Notes under the pieces: model-generated
The model's input: the letters and a program-made list of their open reading frames with translations, nothing else
What the model was told of the DNA's origin: nothing
The model's database searches: none
In this document: piece after piece, positions 44,123 to 51,836 of the stretch
How the letters are laid out: each line of letters opens with the position of its first letter
Position numbering within the stretch: position 1 is the stretch's first letter
Position numbers and translations under genes: made by a program
Assembly (NCBI RefSeq): GCF_900188125.1
Contig: NZ_FZOW01000018.1
Location: 39,697 to 103,696, forward strand
DNA: 64,000 nt
Origin: Rhodococcoides kyotonense
Lineage (GTDB): Bacteria; Actinomycetota; Actinomycetes; Mycobacteriales; Mycobacteriaceae
Direction: 5' to 3'

Positions 44123-45637
44123 ATGAGCGAACAGGACGCGGCGTCGGCCGCCTCGGTCGAGGCTGACCCGGACGACCCGCGCAAGGCGGATTCTCCCACC
44201 GAATTGACGAAACCGTCATGGATGTTCGTGATCAAGAAGACCGCGCGAGAGTTCAGCCGTGACCAGTGCACCGATCTTGCCGCAGCATTGACGTATTACG
44301 CTGTGCTGTCCTTGTTTCCGGCAATTCTCGCCGTTGTCTCGTTGCTGGGGGTTTTCGGACAAGGACAGGCCACGGTGGACGGTGTCCTGCAGATCGTGGG
44401 CGATCTCGGTCCGTCGTCGGCAGTGGATACGCTCCGCGGCCCGATAGAGCAGTTGGTGCAAGCTCCCGCAGCGGGATTCGCCCTCGTCACCGGTATCGCC
44501 GGCGCCCTGTGGTCCGCGTCCGGGTACGTCGGCGCGTTCGGCCGCGCGATGAATCGAATGTACGAAATCGAAGAAGGACGGCCGGTGTGGAAGTTGAGGC
44601 CCGTCATGTTGCTGGTCACTCTCGTCGGGTTGACCCTCGTCGCCTGTGCCGCCTTGATGCTGGCCGTCAGCGGTCCCGTCGCATCAGCGGTAGGTGATGC
44701 ATTGGGGTTGGGCGACACGGCTTTGACGATCTGGAACATCGTCCGATGGCCGATCGTCGTCGTCATCGTCGTTCTGGCTGTCGCAGTCCTCTATTACACC
44801 ACCCCGAACGTGCAGCAGCCGAAGTTTCGGTGGATCTCCTCAGGCGCTGCGCTCGCCATCGTCGTGTGGATCGCGGCATCGGTGGTGTTCGGTTTCTACG
44901 TCGCGAATTTCGGTAGCTACAACAAGACATACGGTTCGCTGGCCGGCGCCATCGTCTTCCTGTTGTGGCTGTGGATCACCAATCTGGCGTTGCTGTTCGG
45001 CGCAGAACTCGATTCCGAACTCGAACGCGGACGCCAACTTCAGGCGGGAATGGTCGCCGAGGAGCGACTTCAACTGCCCCCGCGAGACACCCGCGTGTCG
45101 GACAAGAACGATCAGAAGGATGCCGAGGCAGTCGAACAAGGCCGACGCCTGCGAGAGGCACACAACGCCACACCCGAACCGACCACTCGATCGAAAACAG
45201 GAGAGGCAATGACAGAGCACAACGCACAGCGACCGGTAGGCGACGCGCCCCCGGTGGGCGATCTGTCGACGGTGCAACTCGTCGAGCGCCTGACCGACCA
45301 GGTCTCCACTCTCGTTCGGACAGAGATCAATTCGGGACTCGAGGAGGTCAAGAGCAAGGGCACCCGCGTCGGGATAGGGATAGGGATTTCGGGCGCAGGC
45401 GCGCTCCTGTTGTTCTTCGGCGTCGCGACGTTGATCGCGACGGCCGTCCTCGGGCTGGCAACCGTCGTGTCGCCGTGGCTCGCCGCATTGATAGTGGCCG
45501 TGATCGTCCTGATCGTGGGCGGGGCTCTTGCTGCGATCGGAGCCTCCCGCGCAAAGAATGCACTGCCCCCTGTTCCTGCTGACACCGCGGCGAGTGTGAA
45601 CGACGACATCTCCGCGATCAAGAAAGGCATCCGATGA
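44123..45637 (+). CDS. YihY/BrkB membrane protein fused to a holin-like (PF07332-type) domain
   Basis: A single open frame of about 504 residues. Residues 1 to about 300 are a YihY/BrkB membrane protein with six hydrophobic segments (LAAALTYYAVLSLFPAILAV, ALWSASGYVGAFGRAMNRMY, GAIVFLLWLWITNLALLFGAELD). A polar linker of about 60 residues follows, then a second unit starting MTEHNAQRPVGD with an amphipathic helix and two membrane segments, as in the actinobacterial phage-holin-like family. The inner unit has its own ATG at 45209 preceded by AGGAGAGG, so a separate product may also be made. A start at 44111 is also possible. DUF3618 and DUF4235 genes follow with four-base overlaps, the usual companions of the holin-like gene. 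Confidence 0.82.
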   Translation: MSEQDAASAASVEADPDDPRKADSPTELTKPSWMFVIKKTAREFSRDQCTDLAAALTYYAVLSLFPAILAVVSLLGVFGQGQATVDGVLQIVGDLGPSSAVDTLRGPIEQLVQAPAAGFALVTGIAGALWSASGYVGAFGRAMNRMYEIEEGRPVWKLRPVMLLVTLVGLTLVACAALMLAVSGPVASAVGDALGLGDTALTIWNIVRWPIVVVIVVLAVAVLYYTTPNVQQPKFRWISSGAALAIVVWIAASVVFGFYVANFGSYNKTYGSLAGAIVFLLWLWITNLALLFGAELDSELERGRQLQAGMVAEERLQLPPRDTRVSDKNDQKDAEAVEQGRRLREAHNATPEPTTRSKTGEAMTEHNAQRPVGDAPPVGDLSTVQLVERLTDQVSTLVRTEINSGLEEVKSKGTRVGIGIGISGAGALLLFFGVATLIATAVLGLATVVSPWLAALIVAVIVLIVGGALAAIGASRAKNALPPVPADTAASVNDDISAIKKGIR

Positions 45638-45921
45638 GCGGAAAGCACGCAGAGACACCGGAATCCGATGATACGACTTCTGTCGGCGCACCGAGCGTCG
45701 AACAGCAACGCGCAGAGGTTGCCGAGACGGTTGCCGCTCTGGCGGCCAAAGCCGACGTCCCTGCGCGCGTCGCCAACGAGGCGTCGTTCCAGGCCGGACG
45801 TGCGAAAGAGGTGGCCCAGAAGAATCCACAGGTGATCGCAGCGGCCGTGGGTGCGGTACTTGCAGGCGCGATCGTCACGATCGTGATTCGGAGACGACGT
45901 TCGAGGAGGCTTTTTCGATGA
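45634..45921 (+). CDS. DUF3618 family membrane protein
   Basis: A 95-residue protein: an acidic N-terminus, a helix of the DUF3618 type (SVEQQRAEVAETVAALAAKADVPARV), then one membrane segment (VIAAAVGAVLAGAIVTIVI) ending in an arginine cluster. It overlaps the fusion gene and the next gene by four bases each. Function is unknown; these genes form a stable actinobacterial cell-envelope cluster. Confidence 0.88.
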   Translation: MSGKHAETPESDDTTSVGAPSVEQQRAEVAETVAALAAKADVPARVANEASFQAGRAKEVAQKNPQVIAAAVGAVLAGAIVTIVIRRRRSRRLFR

Positions 45922-46190
45922 GTGCAGTATCGAAGGCGATGTACAAGCCACTCGCCCTGGCGACCAGCGTGCTCGGCGGCATCGCTGCGGGCGCGGTGTT
46001 CAAACAGATCTGGAAGTACGTGGGCGACAACGATGTCGAGGCCCCGGACCCCAAGGACTTGAACCGGTCGGTTCAGGAAGTTCTTCTGGCTGCCGCGATC
46101 CATGGAGCCGTCTTCGGAATCGTCAAAGCAGCGGTGGACCGTGCAGGCGCGACCGGTTATCGGGCACTGGCCCACGAAGATCCATCCTGA
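45918..46190 (+). CDS. DUF4235 family membrane protein
   Basis: A 90-residue protein with two hydrophobic segments (LALATSVLGGIAAGAVFKQIW and VLLAAAIHGAVFGIVKAAVD) separated by the acidic DUF4235 loop DVEAPDPKDLNRSVQE. It is translationally coupled to the DUF3618 gene. Function unknown, probably in the same membrane assembly. Confidence 0.88.
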   Translation: MSAVSKAMYKPLALATSVLGGIAAGAVFKQIWKYVGDNDVEAPDPKDLNRSVQEVLLAAAIHGAVFGIVKAAVDRAGATGYRALAHEDPS

Positions 46191-46238
46191 CGGTCCGAAA
46201 CACGTTTCCCACATCGGAAGAAAGGTCATACACCTGTC

Positions 46239-46406
46239 ATGACGCAACCCGACCACGATCAGCCGAACCTCGACGACGTCATCACACCGACCGAGGATGT
46301 CCATCCCGACCACCGCGAGCATGCCAAAACACCCAAGCACGTCGACGACCAGGAGTTGGACGCGCGTACCGAGCACGAGCGTGAGGAAACTTCAGGCGGC
46401 CGATGA
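46239..46406 (+). CDS. Small highly charged protein
   Basis: A 55-codon frame with an AAAGG-type site upstream. The product is rich in Asp, Glu and His (PNLDDVITPTEDVHPDHREH, DDQELDARTEHEREE) and is probably disordered. It is 48 bases after the DUF4235 gene and just before a strong terminator, so it is likely the last gene of the envelope operon. No function is recognised. Confidence 0.55.
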   Translation: MTQPDHDQPNLDDVITPTEDVHPDHREHAKTPKHVDDQELDARTEHEREETSGGR

Positions 46407-46418
46407 CTTCGCCTGTAT

Positions 46419-46456
46419 CGTTCGGGGCCGCGAGCTTCTGCTCGCGGCCCCGAACG
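46419..46456. terminator. Strong bidirectional terminator
   Basis: A perfect 17-base-pair GC-rich stem with a TTCT loop (46419-46435 and 46440-46456) lies 13 bases after the small-protein stop and three bases past the end of the decarboxylase remnant on the other strand. Confidence 0.85.
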
Positions 46457-46458
46457 CG

Positions 46459-46693
46459 TCATCGGACTACTTTGAACTGCTTAAGCTTTCGGTCGGTCGC
46501 ATCGGGCACGTTCATTCCGGCTCCGATTGCCGTAGTGAGGTAGTCGACGACTCCTTCGGACAGCTCTTCACCGGGTACGGCCACCGCTATCCCCGTCGTT
46601 GTCGGAAGGAGTGAATCCGTAGCGTCCATCCCTGTGATAGCGAGCTACGGCGTCGAGCAGAGGCGTCTCCGATTGGTCCACGCCCGTTGCCAT
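46459..46693 (-). pseudogene. Remnant of an Orn/Lys/Arg decarboxylase gene
   Basis: Read from ATG at 46693, the first 30 or so residues (ETPLLDAVARYHRDGRYGFTP) match the N-terminus of actinobacterial Orn/Lys/Arg decarboxylases. The frame then breaks. In another frame, ending at the stop at 46459, GIAVAVPGEELSEGVVDYLT and GAGMNVPDATDRKLKQFKVVR match the extreme C-terminus of the same family. Some 400 residues, including the PLP-lysine region, are missing. The remaining ends are intact and a terminator still follows, so an internal deletion is likely. The family assignment is from memory of the motifs. Confidence 0.72.
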
Positions 46694-46760
46694 ACCCGAA
46701 TCCCGGCCTGCCATTCACGTATCCGTTTCACCTTCGTCGGCGCAGGGTAGGCGCGGTGGT

Positions 46761-48146
46761 ATGCCGATCAGCGACCCGACCGTACCGACGCCGTCCGTCC
46801 CTCCGACGGCCGCAGTCGGTCCCACTCTGACCGGGCTGGCGGCGGCGCGTTTGCTGGCGAAGCTGTCGGGTCCTCTGGTGGCAGGCGGCGTCATCGCCCG
46901 TCGGCGGTCGGTGATGCCCGTTCTCGAAAAGCGACAGACCGATGCCGACACAGTGCGGACGATGCTCGAACTGCGCAGAGAATACGGTCCGGGTCCGCTG
47001 ACGCTGGCACTGCCCGGCCGGACGGTTGTGATCCCGCTCGTCGCCGGAGACGTCGAACGGGTCCTCGCGCAGTCCCCGGACCTGTTCACCCCTGCCAATC
47101 GTGAGAAGCGAGCGGCGCTGAGCACATTCCAACCGCACGGTGTATTGATCTCGCGTGGGCGTGCTCGGACCTCGCGACGGGACTTCAACGAACAGGTCCT
47201 CGACACCGATCTTCCGCTGCATCATCTAGCGGGGTCGATCGCGCCGACCCTCCGTACCGAAGCGCTCGGGATCGTCTCCGACTCGCTCGACAACGACGGC
47301 GTTCTCGACGCCGCCGTGTTCGTCGAGGGCTGGTGGCGCGTCGTACGACGCGTCGTCCTGGGCGATTCTGCGAGAGACGACCACGCCGTCACCGACGACC
47401 TGTGGAAGCTGCGGGCAGACGGAAACTGGTCCTATCTTCGCCCGCTTCGACGACGCTTGCGTGACCGGTTCCTGGACCGACTGTTCGACTACGTGAACGA
47501 CGCCGAACCCCTCAGCCTGGCGGGTGCTGTAGCAGCGTCCCGTCCGGATTCAGCCGTCGATCCCGTCGGCCAGATTCCGCACTGGCTCTTCGCATTCGAT
47601 GCCGCGGGCATGGTCGCGCTGCGTGCACTCGCGGTTCTCGCAGCACAGCCGGAACATCTGCAACGCGCTCGCGACGAGATCTCGGACCTGGATCTGTCTC
47701 AGCCGCAGATACTTCCGTATCTACGAGCGTGCATCCTCGAGTCCGTCCGACTGTGGCCGACGACGCCTGCCATTCTGCGCGATTCGACGGCGACGACGCG
47801 GTGGGGTGAGGGCGACCGACGATTCGAGATCGATTCGGATGCAGCGTTTCTGATCCTGACAGCCTTCTTCCACCGCGATCCGACGACCATCGATTTCGCC
47901 GACGAGTTCACACCCGACGCGTGGCTCGACGGGCGTATGAGCTCGCAGTTGGCCGTCGTGCCGTTCAGCGCGGGTCCAGCACGCTGCCCCGGGCAGAACC
48001 TCGTCCTGTTCGTCACGAGCATGATCCTCGCGAACATCGTTGCAGCCCTGCCGAATTTGCGGCAGACGTCGGCCCCGCCGCTGACCGCCCGGTCCGCGCT
48101 GCCTGCCACGCTGAATCACTACTCGATCACGCTGAAAGCAACCTGA
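46761..48146 (+). CDS. Cytochrome P450
   Basis: A 461-residue P450. The haem-binding loop is PFSAGPARCPGQN with the ligand Cys409, and the K-helix ExxR is ESVRLWP. The I-helix reads HWLFAFDAAGMVALRALAVL, without the usual acidic-Thr pair used for oxygen activation, so the catalytic cycle may be unusual (for example peroxide-driven). There is no N-terminal membrane anchor, so the enzyme is soluble and depends on separate redox partners; none is adjacent. The YbdK-like ligase starts two bases after its stop. The substrate is unknown. Confidence 0.9.
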   Translation: MPISDPTVPTPSVPPTAAVGPTLTGLAAARLLAKLSGPLVAGGVIARRRSVMPVLEKRQTDADTVRTMLELRREYGPGPLTLALPGRTVVIPLVAGDVERVLAQSPDLFTPANREKRAALSTFQPHGVLISRGRARTSRRDFNEQVLDTDLPLHHLAGSIAPTLRTEALGIVSDSLDNDGVLDAAVFVEGWWRVVRRVVLGDSARDDHAVTDDLWKLRADGNWSYLRPLRRRLRDRFLDRLFDYVNDAEPLSLAGAVAASRPDSAVDPVGQIPHWLFAFDAAGMVALRALAVLAAQPEHLQRARDEISDLDLSQPQILPYLRACILESVRLWPTTPAILRDSTATTRWGEGDRRFEIDSDAAFLILTAFFHRDPTTIDFADEFTPDAWLDGRMSSQLAVVPFSAGPARCPGQNLVLFVTSMILANIVAALPNLRQTSAPPLTARSALPATLNHYSITLKAT

Positions 48147-48147
48147 C

Positions 48148-49236
48148 ATGTCATGGGGCTCGGTGCCCACGTTCGGAGTCGAGGAGGAATTGCTTCTCGT
48201 CGACGCGAACACCGGCATCCCGACGATGCAGAACGAGGCGGTCGCCGAACACGCGCGGCAGCTCGGATTGGTTCTGCAATTGGAACTGACTCCATGCCAG
48301 ATCGAGACGTCCACTGAAATTCTCGACACCTCCGAGCAGCTTGCCCAGTCGCTGACGACGTCGCGGTCGACAGCTGCCGCAGCGGCCGGCCGAGCGGGCG
48401 CCGCGGTACTGGCTGCCGGCATTCCTCCACTGCTGCCCGAACAGGGGCCGATCACCGACACCAAGCGATACCGGCACATCGCCGCCGAATACGGAATCAT
48501 CGCCTCCGAGCAGGGTGTGTGCGGCGCGCACGTCCACACAGCGATCGACGACCGCGAATCCGCTGTCGAGATCAGCAACCACATGCGTCCGTGGCTGCCC
48601 GTACTCTTGGCTCTCACGGCGAATTCCGCCCTGTACGACGGACGCGATACCGGTTACGCGAGTTGGCGCTCGGTGTTGTGGTCGCGCTGGCCCAGCGCAG
48701 GTCCTCCCCCATTCTTCGAATCAGTGGATCATTACGACTCGCTCGTGCGCCAGCTGTTCGACGTCGGCGCGATACTCGACGACAAGATGGTTTACTGGGA
48801 CATTCGGCCGTCGATGAATTTCCCGACGCTCGAGGTCCGTATCAGCGATGTGCCGGCCACGACGTCGGACACCGTTCTGTTGGCTGTGCTCGTGCGGGCG
48901 CTGGTGATGACGGCATCGAATGCGATGCACCAGGGCACACTCGCCCCGCGTGTATCGGATCATGCTCTCCGGTGGGCATACTGGCGCGCGGCGCGCGACG
49001 GATTGTCGAGTAGCCTCATCGATCCCGATTCCGGGTGTCTCGGCGCGGCCGCGTCCGCGCTTGCCTCGCTCGTCGACTATGTGTCGGCAGCGTTGGCTTT
49101 CACGGGTGAACGAGACCTCGTGGAGTGCGAGATTCGTCGAAACATCCTGCACGGCAACGGTGCACAACGACAACGGGACGCTGTCGAAGCATCGGGCACG
49201 ATAGCCGACGCCATCGCCGAGATGGCCGAGAGGTGA
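48148..49236 (+). CDS. YbdK-family carboxylate-amine ligase (GCS2-like)
   Basis: A 362-residue ATP-dependent ligase of the glutamate-cysteine ligase 2 family. FGVEEELLLVDANTG (metal/substrate-binding glutamates near residue 11), LELTPCQIETSTEI and GVCGAHVHTAIDD are the conserved N-terminal motifs; WDIRPSMNFPTLEVRISDVP is the C-terminal one. E. coli YbdK has weak glutamate-cysteine ligase activity, but mycothiol producers do not need glutathione, so the true substrates are uncertain. It begins two bases after the P450 and is followed by an epimerase, suggesting an operon. Confidence 0.9.
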   Translation: MSWGSVPTFGVEEELLLVDANTGIPTMQNEAVAEHARQLGLVLQLELTPCQIETSTEILDTSEQLAQSLTTSRSTAAAAAGRAGAAVLAAGIPPLLPEQGPITDTKRYRHIAAEYGIIASEQGVCGAHVHTAIDDRESAVEISNHMRPWLPVLLALTANSALYDGRDTGYASWRSVLWSRWPSAGPPPFFESVDHYDSLVRQLFDVGAILDDKMVYWDIRPSMNFPTLEVRISDVPATTSDTVLLAVLVRALVMTASNAMHQGTLAPRVSDHALRWAYWRAARDGLSSSLIDPDSGCLGAAASALASLVDYVSAALAFTGERDLVECEIRRNILHGNGAQRQRDAVEASGTIADAIAEMAER

Positions 49237-49240
49237 GCAG

Positions 49241-50305
49241 ATGAGATTGGCCGTCACCGGCGCCACCGGAAACGTCGGAACCACGTTGCTACGGCGACTC
49301 GCGGACGAGGATGTCGAGATCGTGGGCATCGCACGTCGCCGTCCGCCGGCCGCTGCACCGTACGACGGTGTGGACTGGCACGAACTCGACATCGCGGACG
49401 CCGACGCGGAGGACAGACTGACCACACTGTTCGACGGCGTGGACGCCGTCGTCCATCTTGCGATCGGCTTTCAACCCATGCGCGATCGCGACTATCTGCG
49501 GCGAACGAACGTCGGCGGCACCGAGGCGGTCGCGGCTGCCGTGGGGCGTGCCGGCGTCGGCAGACTCGTGCACATGTCGTCGAGTGGAATCTATTCGCCC
49601 GGTGCGTACGGTCGGGAAGTCGACGAGACGTATTCGCGTGAGGGCGTTGCGAACTCGACCTACAGTGTCGACAAGGCAGCAGCCGAGCACGCACTGGACC
49701 GGTTCGAGGTGAATCATCAGGGCACGATCGTCGTCCGGTTACGTCCCGGCCTCATCGGGCAGTACGCGTTCGGCAGCGCGTTGCTTCGGTACTCGCTGCC
49801 CGACCTCGTTCCGTCATGGGTCGTCGACCGAATTCCCGTGCTGCCCATGGACCGATCGATCACGGTCCCTGCGGTATCCACCTCCGACGTCGCCGACGCG
49901 ATTCTGGCGTCGCTGACGTGCGACAGCAGCGGTGCGTTCAATCTGTCGGCGCCCACTCCGGTTCGTACCAAGGACTTCGAGGACGCTATGTCGGCCCGCG
50001 CCGTCGAAGTTCCTCGTTCGATCATGCGCACTGCGGCAGCGGCGATCTTCACAGCTCGGCTGCAATCGGTTCACCCCGGTTGGATCGACCTCGCGTACGA
50101 GACCCCGCTGCTGAACACGGAACGGGCAAGGACGACGCTGAAGTGGGCACCGACTCTCGACGGGCCCGCCGTACTCGCCGAGACGATCAAGGGTGTGCGG
50201 CACGGCGCGTCGGCCGCGAGCCCGGCGTTGCGCGAACGCACGCTCGTGGACCGGCTGGCGTCGACGCTCCGACGCGGCCCTGTGTCACGGCGACGCGAAC
50301 CTTGA
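49241..50305 (+). CDS. NAD-dependent epimerase/dehydratase (extended SDR)
   Basis: A 354-residue extended short-chain dehydrogenase/reductase. RLAVTGATGNVGTTLLRRL binds NAD(P), LVHMSSSGIYSPG supplies the catalytic Ser, and NSTYSVDKAAAEHAL is the YxxxK catalytic motif (Tyr-Ser-Val-Asp-Lys). It likely acts on a nucleotide sugar or related carbonyl. It starts four bases after the ligase gene and is probably cotranscribed with it and the P450. Confidence 0.87.
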   Translation: MRLAVTGATGNVGTTLLRRLADEDVEIVGIARRRPPAAAPYDGVDWHELDIADADAEDRLTTLFDGVDAVVHLAIGFQPMRDRDYLRRTNVGGTEAVAAAVGRAGVGRLVHMSSSGIYSPGAYGREVDETYSREGVANSTYSVDKAAAEHALDRFEVNHQGTIVVRLRPGLIGQYAFGSALLRYSLPDLVPSWVVDRIPVLPMDRSITVPAVSTSDVADAILASLTCDSSGAFNLSAPTPVRTKDFEDAMSARAVEVPRSIMRTAAAAIFTARLQSVHPGWIDLAYETPLLNTERARTTLKWAPTLDGPAVLAETIKGVRHGASAASPALRERTLVDRLASTLRRGPVSRRREP

Positions 50306-50371
50306 GACTCGGTTTCGTCGACGAGCGCGAGGGGTATGCGCACGCGGGGGTTGCGCCCAGGAGGTTTCACC

Positions 50372-50878
50372 ATGTCGACGAGTCCCGAAGAGCGGATCGA
50401 TGTCGGTAGCGATCTGTCGGACCTCTGTTCCGAGTTGTCGAACTTGGCGCTCGACCATTCGATAGCCATCGCCACCGTCGAATCACTGACGGCGGGGAAT
50501 CTCGCGGCGATGCTCGGCAAGGCCAAGTCGTCGGGTGACTGGTTTCGAGGTGGAATCGTCGCCTATCACGAGGACGTCAAGCATTCCCTGCTTCGAGTCC
50601 CGGAAGGCCCTGTCGTATGCGAAGTCGCAGCGGCGACGATGGCGCAGTCCGCCGCCGAACTCCTCGGCGCGGACCTGACGATCGCCGTCACCGGTGAGGC
50701 AGGTCCGAGGACACAGGAAGACGAACCACCAGGCACCGTGTGGATCGGACTGTGTGACCGAGGCAGCGTTTCCGCCGAACGCGAGCAATTCGACGGGGAA
50801 CCCGAAGACATTCTGGCGCAAACGTTGTCGCTGTCCATCCAGTTTCTCGTGCGTCACGCACGACAACGTTCCACGTAG
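50372..50878 (+). CDS. CinA C-terminal-type nicotinamide-nucleotide amidase (PncC-like)
   Basis: A 168-residue single-domain CinA-family protein. SIAIATVESLTAGNLAAMLG (residues about 30-49), SGDWFRGGIVAYHEDVKHSLL and LTIAVTGEAGPRTQEDEPPGTVWIGL are the family motifs. Such proteins deamidate NMN to nicotinate mononucleotide, feeding NAD recycling. The ATG has a strong AGGAGG site. The ammonia-dependent NAD synthetase gene follows 41 bases downstream, which supports the NAD-salvage assignment. Confidence 0.87.
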   Translation: MSTSPEERIDVGSDLSDLCSELSNLALDHSIAIATVESLTAGNLAAMLGKAKSSGDWFRGGIVAYHEDVKHSLLRVPEGPVVCEVAAATMAQSAAELLGADLTIAVTGEAGPRTQEDEPPGTVWIGLCDRGSVSAEREQFDGEPEDILAQTLSLSIQFLVRHARQRST

Positions 50879-50919
50879 AACACACGAACTTTTCATCGAG
50901 ACTAGGGGTAGAGCTTCGC

Positions 50920-51762
50920 ATGGATACGTCACTACGGACACGAATTCAGCACGAACTCTCCGTGAAACCGGCGATAGACCCGGAGAACGAGATCCGCGAT
51001 CGCGTCGACTTTCTCGTCGACTATCTCCGAGCAAGCAAGACCCGCGGATTCGTACTCGGCATCAGCGGCGGTCAGGACAGTACGTTGGCCGGCGCGCTCG
51101 CGCAACGTGCTGTTCGCGAGTTCGTCTCGCTCGGTGGACAAGCCGAATTCGTCGCGGTCCGGTTGCCGTACGGCACACAGGCCGACGAGGACGATGCGGC
51201 CAAGGCCATCGACTTCATCGGGCCGGATCGAACCGTCGTCGTGGACATCAAGGCCGCCGTGGACGCGTCGGCGCACTCTGCCGCAACAGGTTTGAGCAAG
51301 GATCGGCTGGATGATTTCGTTCGCGGGAACATCAAGGCCCGCGAGCGAATGATCGCACAGTACGCCATCGCCGGTCAGGAGAACCTTCTCGTCGTCGGTA
51401 CGGACCACGCAGCCGAGGCCGTCACCGGGTTCTTCACCAAGTACGGCGACGGCGGTGTGGACATCACCCCGCTCACCGGGCTGACGAAACGTCAAGGGGC
51501 ACAACTTCTGAAATACATGGATGCACCCGAGTCGACGTGGAAGAAGGTTCCGACGGCCGACCTGGAGGACGATCGGCCCGCGCTTCCCGACGAGCAGGCC
51601 CTCGGCGTGACGTACGCCCAGATCGATTCCTATCTCGAAGGCGGGCCGGTGGACGACGACGCCGTCGCGACCATCGAACGTTGGTTCACGAAGACCAGGC
51701 ACAAGCGCACCACTCCCGTCACCCCCACGGACAGATGGTGGCGTTCGGCGCTGAACGAGTGA
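50920..51762 (+). CDS. nadE: Ammonia-dependent NAD+ synthetase
   Basis: A 280-residue enzyme that amidates nicotinate adenine dinucleotide to NAD using ammonia and ATP. The ATP-pyrophosphatase P-loop is GISGGQDST (about residues 48-56); NIKARERMIAQYAIAG and VVGTDHAAEAVTGFFTKYGDGGVDITPLTGLTKRQ are diagnostic. There is no N-terminal glutaminase domain, unlike the glutamine-dependent NadE of mycobacteria. It follows the PncC-like gene, so NMN recycling and final NAD synthesis are encoded together. Confidence 0.95.
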   Translation: MDTSLRTRIQHELSVKPAIDPENEIRDRVDFLVDYLRASKTRGFVLGISGGQDSTLAGALAQRAVREFVSLGGQAEFVAVRLPYGTQADEDDAAKAIDFIGPDRTVVVDIKAAVDASAHSAATGLSKDRLDDFVRGNIKARERMIAQYAIAGQENLLVVGTDHAAEAVTGFFTKYGDGGVDITPLTGLTKRQGAQLLKYMDAPESTWKKVPTADLEDDRPALPDEQALGVTYAQIDSYLEGGPVDDDAVATIERWFTKTRHKRTTPVTPTDRWWRSALNE

Positions 51763-51836
51763 GAATTCATCTGCACTCACCTCTGACGAAGACGCAGCAC
51801 TTCGATGGGCGGCGCGTCGGATCGGTGCGTTTCCGT

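Noticed and set aside
48148..49236. Mycothiol or glutathione biosynthesis enzyme
   Set aside because: It is YbdK-like rather than MshC, and has no pathway partners here.
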